NCBI RefSeq assembly: GCF_001513675.1 | Contig: NZ_CP013859.1 | Coordinates: 745,081-809,080, forward strand | Length of the DNA stretch: 64,000 nt | Direction of reading: 5' to 3' | Source of the DNA: Microbacterium sp. XT11 | GTDB lineage: Bacteria > Actinomycetota > Actinomycetes > Actinomycetales > Microbacteriaceae | Shown: positions 62,743-64,000 of the stretch, one piece after another | How positions within the stretch are numbered: the stretch's first letter is position 1 | Layout of the letters: each line of letters begins with the position of its first letter | Translations under genes and position numbers: made by a program | The notes under the pieces: model-generated | Database searches by the model: none | Told to the model about the DNA's origin: nothing | The model's input: only the letters and a program-made list of their open reading frames with translations

Positions 62743-62862
62743 CGGCGCGCTCGCTCACGCTCGCAGAAGCGCGCCGTCCTCCGAGATCCTCTGCACCTCG
62801 GACGGGCGCTCTCGCGTACTCTCACGCCGCCTCACGGGGTGCTCCATCGACTTCGGGAGCAC
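62741..62862 (+). promoter_or_regulatory. Translational attenuator of erm
   Basis: Three hairpins lie in series. Stem 1 is perfect over 11 bases (62741-62751 with 62768-62778) and overlaps the leader stop. Stem 2 pairs TCCGAG (62780-62785) with CTCGGA (62797-62802). Stem 3 pairs GTGCTCC (62839-62845) with GGAGCAC (62856-62862) and buries the GGGAG ribosome-binding site of erm. An alternative stem, GCGCC with GGCGC across the leader stop codon, can compete with stem 1. This is the layout of an inducible erm gene. Confidence 0.7.
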
Positions 62863-62866
62863 GCTC

Positions 62867-63625
62867 ATGTCTCGTTCTCTGCACGGCGGCCGGCACGAAC
62901 TCGGCCAGAACTTCCTCACCCACGCCCCCACCATCCGCACCATCATCCGGCTCGTCCATGCGACGCGCGGCCCGATCCTCGAGCTCGGCGCCGGCGACGG
63001 CGCGCTGACGAGGCACCTGGCCGCGACCGGCCGCCCTGTGACCGCCATCGACATCGACGAGCATCGGGTGCGCCGGCTGCGCACGGCACTGCCGCACGTC
63101 GAGGTCGTGCACGCGGATGCTCTGCGGCATCCGGTGCGCACGCCGACGGTCGTCGGCAACGTGCCGTTCCACCTCACGACCCCGATTCTGCGCAGGCTCC
63201 TGAATGAGCGACGGTGGGAGGAGGCGATCCTCGTCACGCAGTGGGAGGTCGCCCGCAAGCGCGCGGGCGTCGGCGGGCACACTCTGATGACCGCGCAGCA
63301 CGCGCCCTGGTTCACGTTCGGGCTGCACGGCAGGGTACCGAGCTGGGGGTTCACCCCGCGCCCGAGCGTCGACGGCGGCATCCTCACCATCACGCGCCGC
63401 GGCTCCCCGCTCGTGCCGCACGCCGAGCGGCGGGCGTACGAGGGGTTCGTCCGCGCGGTGTTCTCGGGGCGCGGCGGCCGGCTCGACCGCATCGTGCAGG
63501 CGGCCGCACACGTCGACAGGGCGACCGCGGCCGCGGCCGTCGCGCGGATCGGTGCCGCGAAGGCCCTGCCCCGCGACCTCGACGCACGCCAGTGGGCCAC
63601 CCTGTGGCACGCCCTGCGGCGGTGA
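62867..63625 (+). CDS. erm: 23S rRNA (adenine-N6) methyltransferase, Erm family
   Basis: 252 residues. Motif X is GQNFLTHAPT, motif I ELGAGDGALTRHLA, motif II AIDIDEHRVRRL, motif III HADALRHP, and the catalytic motif IV GNVPFHLTTPILRRLL; the C-terminal helical domain ends RQWATLWHALRR. KsgA homologues lack the NVPFHLTTPI pattern. It methylates A2058 of 23S rRNA and gives macrolide-lincosamide-streptogramin B resistance. ATG 62867 lies seven bases after a GGGAG site held in stem 3 of the attenuator. Composition matches the surrounding DNA, so there is no sign of recent transfer. Confidence 0.93.
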   Translation: MSRSLHGGRHELGQNFLTHAPTIRTIIRLVHATRGPILELGAGDGALTRHLAATGRPVTAIDIDEHRVRRLRTALPHVEVVHADALRHPVRTPTVVGNVPFHLTTPILRRLLNERRWEEAILVTQWEVARKRAGVGGHTLMTAQHAPWFTFGLHGRVPSWGFTPRPSVDGGILTITRRGSPLVPHAERRAYEGFVRAVFSGRGGRLDRIVQAAAHVDRATAAAAVARIGAAKALPRDLDARQWATLWHALRR

Positions 63626-63626
63626 C

Positions 63627-64000
63627 TCAGCCGACGACCGGCGGCACCTCCGCCCACAGCATCCGCTCGTCCCCCGACGGGGCCGCCGGAATCCGGCCGG
63701 CTCCGTCGGGCTCGGGGATCGCGGCGAGCAACGCCTGCGTGTACGGATGCTGCGGCGCCTCCCACACGCGTTCGGTCGGTCCCGATTCGAGCACGCGGCC
63801 CGAGTACATGACGAACGTGCGGTCGGCGATACGGCGCACCACGGCGAGGTCGTGCGAGATGAAGAGCATCCCGGCTCCGGCCTCCGCGACGAGGTCGCGC
63901 ATGAGACCGGCGACGCTCGTCTGCGTCGACGCGTCGAGGGCCGAGATCGGCTCGTCGGCGACCAGCAGCGACGGACGGGCGGCGAGCGCGCGGGCGATCG
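63627..64000 (-). CDS. Oligopeptide ABC transporter ATPase, C-terminal part (5' end outside window)
   Basis: The last 124 codons are visible; the gene continues past the right edge. Walker B is LLVADEPISALD, the switch His is in LFISHDLAVVRRIAD, and the C-terminal extension APQHPYTQALLAAIPEPDG is that of Opp/Dpp ATPases. It converges on erm with a single-base gap. It would be the third peptide-type importer of the window. Confidence 0.92.
   Translation of the reverse strand, partial: IARALAARPSLLVADEPISALDASTQTSVAGLMRDLVAEAGAGMLFISHDLAVVRRIADRTFVMYSGRVLESGPTERVWEAPQHPYTQALLAAIPEPDGAGRIPAAPSGDERMLWAEVPPVVG

Noticed and set aside
62867-63625. KsgA (16S rRNA dimethyltransferase)
   Set aside because: Motif IV, the short C-terminal domain and above all the leader peptide and attenuator are those of Erm, not of the housekeeping KsgA.

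Overview
The window is high-GC DNA from a Gram-positive actinobacterium, most likely a Microbacteriaceae member such as Microbacterium (an inference, no search was run). Reasons: very strong third-position GC, dense tail-to-head gene packing with ATGA, GTGA and TGATG overlaps, frequent GTG starts, several promoters whose -10 box lies only 6-7 bases before the start codon (leaderless mRNAs), lipoprotein signal peptides, and the order rpsF-ssb-rpsR-rplI-dnaB. That order is usually close to the replication origin, but dnaA and dnaN are not here.

Layout. 1-9.5 kb: the end of a glycosidase-like gene, a MarR/VOC divergent pair with readable promoters and operators, a Fur-family regulator with catalase, an alpha/beta hydrolase, msrB-msrA, a DUF808 membrane protein, an NAD(P)-binding reductase, a GNAT acetyltransferase and PnuC. 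9.5-15.2 kb: one minus-strand operon with an S-adenosylhomocysteinase-like protein, an ATZ/TRZ deaminase, a DUF985 cupin and a polar amino-acid ABC transporter. 15.3-17 kb: an S4 protein, a DHFR/RibD-like reductase and a histidine phosphatase. 17-50 kb: a large catabolic region. It holds an MFS - CoA-transferase - enoyl-CoA hydratase - GAF/PucR regulator operon; a second MFS; a DUF917 - HyuA-like - oligopeptide ABC - M20 amidohydrolase operon with a divergent PucR regulator; and a nine-gene operon of HMG-CoA reductase, HMG-CoA lyase, CoA-transferase, MaoC-type hydratase, PaiB, ornithine cyclodeaminase family, two amidohydrolases and another CoA-transferase. A paralogous GAF/PucR regulator closes this block. 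48-57 kb: another oligopeptide ABC operon, a sarcosine-oxidase-like flavoenzyme, a GntR regulator with a tandem operator upstream, and a BASS/ACR3-like permease. 57-61.7 kb: the dnaB and rpsF replication/ribosomal cluster, with DnaA-box-like sites upstream of dnaB, a secreted octapeptide-repeat protein and three consecutive hairpins. 61.7-64 kb: a lipoprotein, then an Erm 23S rRNA methyltransferase behind a leader peptide and stem-loops that look like a complete macrolide attenuator, and the end of an ABC ATPase gene.

How the parts may work together. The 34.9-45.2 kb operon can in principle take a CoA-activated branched C6 acid to HMG-CoA and split it to acetoacetate and acetyl-CoA, while the amidohydrolases and the ornithine cyclodeaminase family protein handle an amine or amino-acid half. 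Together with the peptide importers this suggests uptake and dismantling of an amide-linked compound that contains a mevalonate-like acid. Anhydromevalonyl-ornithine units of fungal hydroxamate siderophores would fit, but that is a hypothesis.
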